A DNA stretch of 7,624 nt from Actinomycetota bacterium (GTDB taxonomy: Bacteria; Actinomycetota; Actinomycetes; Nanopelagicales; Nanopelagicaceae), in assembly GCA_029978425.1 (NCBI GenBank), contig JAPOJL010000026.1:1-7624 (forward strand), in the 5' to 3' direction. The notes below the pieces were generated by a model. The model made no database searches, was not told the DNA's origin, and saw nothing but the letters and a program-made list of their open reading frames with translations. A program made the position numbers and the translations under genes. Within the stretch, counting starts at the first letter, position 1; the number at the start of each line of letters is the position of its first letter. Shown here piece by piece: positions 6,221 to 7,624 of this stretch.

Positions 6221-7132
6221 TGACTCACAATCTTCAGCTGGAATGTACTTGTAGCTATCATTCCAAGTAATTTGAAGTGGTCGCTTAAAGGTTTCGATAT
6301 TTCCTTTTCTTGTGACGGGGCCATTGCCCGTGACAAAACCACTCTTATCACCCTTGAAGAAAAGTTCTCGCTCTGATTGAAGCCCTTCGGATGTGAAATT
6401 ATAAAAACCGCGAATTATCCCATTCGTGTATGAACCGACAAATACACCACGAGATGGATCGCTACTTATATTCTTATAGTAAATATCAGCAGAGACCGTG
6501 TTGTTGTCATGGTAATCAATATTAAATACATACAAATCCTCAGGAAGTTCAGCCATATAACAACCAATAAGGTTTGTTTTGGCAGCAGATTTTGCAGAAC
6601 GTAGAGAATCTACTGCGGCATTGACTATCGGCATCGCTTCATCGATCGAACCAAAGAAGGTCGCTGCAACACTAATCCATGAACCTTTGATCAATAAGTT
6701 GATGGCCCAAACATGGTATTCGCCTTCGCCTTCAACGCCTTCGGTGAGAACGAAAGCTTTCTTCTCATTTAAATTAGGAAGATCAATGGCTTGTTGTCCG
6801 GCTTCGACCCAGCGTGGTGTTAACTCATCAAAGAGAACCTGATTATCTGGTGCCCACATAATTGTGGCGCCGATTTCTGCCTCCTGAATTCCATAACTGC
6901 AAGCAATTCCACCAGCGTTATAGGCTGCATAAAGATCTGTTCCCTCTGCTGGCTCCCATTCCGTATCGATAAATTGTGGATTTGGAATACGGTCTGGGAA
7001 AGCCTCCAAAATCTTGGTCTTAGTGCAATCTTGCGGAACGGAAGGCAACACCGGCGCAACGCTTGGCTCTGGGGTCGAACTGCAAGATGTTAAAAGAAGG
7101 AGCGCAGCTAAGACTAGGGAGGTTCGCTTCAT
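6206..7132 (-). CDS. Two-domain lipoprotein of unknown function
   Basis: The product (308 residues from ATG 7132) begins MKRTSLVLAALLLLTSC, a clear lipoprotein signal with lipidated C17. A serine/proline-rich linker follows to about 35. The first domain (36-180) contains C36 and C78 and ends in the helix-like IVNAAVDSLRSAKSA. The second (about 190-308) is beta-rich and starts IGCYMAELPEDLYVFNI. It contains GVFVGSYTNG and FTSEGLQSERELFFKG and ends near C302, so C191-C302 could form a disulphide. The second half resembles an unnamed beta-rich domain of other bacterial lipoproteins, from memory only. An alternative TTG start at 7150 would spoil the signal peptide and is rejected. No Shine-Dalgarno precedes 7132; the start lies 7 bp past the crcB-like stop, so translational coupling is likely. 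Substrate and role are unknown. Confidence 0.8.
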   Translation of the reverse strand: MKRTSLVLAALLLLTSCSSTPEPSVAPVLPSVPQDCTKTKILEAFPDRIPNPQFIDTEWEPAEGTDLYAAYNAGGIACSYGIQEAEIGATIMWAPDNQVLFDELTPRWVEAGQQAIDLPNLNEKKAFVLTEGVEGEGEYHVWAINLLIKGSWISVAATFFGSIDEAMPIVNAAVDSLRSAKSAAKTNLIGCYMAELPEDLYVFNIDYHDNNTVSADIYYKNISSDPSRGVFVGSYTNGIIRGFYNFTSEGLQSERELFFKGDKSGFVTGNGPVTRKGNIETFKRPLQITWNDSYKYIPAEDCESLLRE

Positions 7133-7139
7133 TGGGACA

Positions 7140-7430
7140 TTATTGCGCAATCCAGATACCTAAAACGCCTGCTGCAACACCCAACCCGTAATTAGTAAGA
7201 ATATTCATAGCAAAAACTCGATATTCCCTCTTCTCTAATTCATTGAAGAGATCTAGCGATAACGCGGACCAGGTCGTCAATGCGCCGCAAAATCCCATCA
7301 GTCCAAATGCGAGAGAAGTCTCTGAATCAAGAAGTAATCCCAACACAAAAGAACCCGATACATTTGCAATCAGAATTCCTAATGGAAACTTCAAATAGGC
7401 TCGAAAAATTTGGTCGATGCTATGCGACAA
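7140..7430 (-). CDS. crcB: CrcB/Fluc fluoride-channel homologue lacking the first helix
   Basis: CrcB (Fluc) proteins are small dual-topology membrane channels that export fluoride. FPLGILIANVSGSFVLGLL at 15-33 is the family's second helix with its conserved N23. GFCGALTTWSALS at 46-58 is the broken third helix. VFAMNILTNYGLGVAAGVLG at 72-91 is the fourth. Only 96 residues are encoded, against about 115-130 usually, and the hydrophobic first helix with its GA..R signature is missing. The frame upstream is polar and closes at a TGA at 7488-7490. The usual TTFSTF is TTWSAL, so both pore phenylalanines are replaced. The start is TTG 7430, the only start codon upstream of the conserved region, with GGGGGA at 7441-7436 and 5-nt spacing. 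It may be the degenerate partner of a two-gene fluoride channel, or a truncated remnant. I see no fluoride riboswitch upstream. Confidence 0.7.
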   Translation of the reverse strand: MSHSIDQIFRAYLKFPLGILIANVSGSFVLGLLLDSETSLAFGLMGFCGALTTWSALSLDLFNELEKREYRVFAMNILTNYGLGVAAGVLGIWIAQ

Positions 7431-7601
7431 GGAAATCCCCCAGCGCCGACTCGTGGGCCGAATCGACTTGTGAGTTGGAAGGAAGCCTCAGCAGTTCTCG
7501 CTGGATTTAATGACGGTCTTGCCGGTGAAGGTGTCCAAGCAGGAGAGCCAACACTTCTTGGTTTGAAGATTGCACAAGGTAAAGCAGGGGAGAATCGATG
7601 A
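7422..7601 (+). CDS. Short unidentified protein, 59 residues
   Basis: An open frame ends at TGA 7599-7601 in an ATGA overlap with the next gene, which supports it as real. From ATG 7422 it encodes 59 residues, including WKEASAVLAGFNDGLAGEG and GEPTLLGLKIAQGKAGENR. I do not recognise the family. TTG 7410 and GTG 7470 are alternative starts, and none has a good ribosome binding site. With either of the first two starts, its 5' end overlaps the divergent crcB-like gene. GTG 7470 (44 residues) would avoid this. It could also be the 3' remnant of a longer gene lost by rearrangement. Confidence 0.45.
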   Translation: MRQGNPPAPTRGPNRLVSWKEASAVLAGFNDGLAGEGVQAGEPTLLGLKIAQGKAGENR

Positions 7602-7624
7602 GCGCGTTGACGCCAGTCCTCTCT
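7598..7624 (+). CDS. 5' end of a gene leaving the window
   Basis: ATG 7598 is preceded by GGGGAG with 5-nt spacing and overlaps the upstream stop codon as ATGA, so translation is probably coupled. Only nine codons (MSALTPVLS) lie inside the window. No function can be assigned. Confidence 0.5.

Noticed and set aside
7133..7150. Lipoprotein start at TTG 7150
   Set aside because: It would place six extra residues before an otherwise ideal lipoprotein signal peptide and extend into the crcB-like gene.
1..7624. CRISPR array, insertion sequence or toxin-antitoxin module
   Set aside because: No regularly spaced repeats, transposase motifs or terminal inverted repeats were seen, and the small frames show no toxin or antitoxin features.

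Overview
The window looks like a piece of the chromosome of a small-genome actinobacterium. The evidence is the actinobacterial-type NagA and aminopeptidase P sequences, an alpha-glucoside-type sugar importer, free use of GTG/TTG starts, one probable leaderless gene, moderate base composition, and very tight packing: 3' ends overlap and one gene junction is TAATG. I infer a free-living planktonic lineage such as the freshwater acI group (Nanopelagicales), but no marker gene here proves that.

Layout. Positions 1-209 hold no gene I can support, only an unassigned open frame and a pair of 11-bp-spaced direct repeats just past the 3' end of a tRNA. A tRNA-Ser(GCU) gene lies on the minus strand (210-298). 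Divergent from it, 357-1253 (+) encodes a NagA-type N-acetylglucosamine-6-phosphate deacetylase reduced to its catalytic barrel and probably translated from a leaderless mRNA. From 4551 down to 1233 (-) runs an importer operon: secreted sugar-binding protein (aglE-like), a strong UUCG-capped hairpin with a U-tract, then two coupled membrane permeases (aglF-like, aglG-like). The ATPase is absent and must be shared or encoded elsewhere. The last permease gene and nagA overlap at their 3' ends by 21 bp.

The 4552-4762 interval separates the divergent importer operon and pepP (aminopeptidase P, 4763-6220 +). It contains a good pepP promoter, a weaker candidate operon promoter, a CG-centred palindrome on the aglE ribosome binding site that resembles a LacI-family operator, and a leader RNA able to form three successive hairpins, the last covering part of the aglE ribosome binding site. 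This is the most interesting regulatory region of the window.

At the right end, pepP overlaps by 15 bp a convergent gene for a two-domain lipoprotein (7132-6206 -). That gene follows closely on a CrcB/Fluc fluoride-channel homologue (7430-7140 -) lacking the usual first membrane helix and part of its pore signature. On the opposite strand a short unidentified frame ends at 7601 in an ATGA overlap with a gene that begins at 7598 and runs out of the window.

Together the genes suggest carbohydrate and peptide scavenging: uptake of an alpha-linked oligosaccharide, amino-sugar phosphate deacetylation, and trimming of proline-containing peptides. No single complete novel multi-gene system is evident. 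The candidates for something undescribed are the importer leader region, the barrel-only NagA and the truncated CrcB with its overlapping neighbour.
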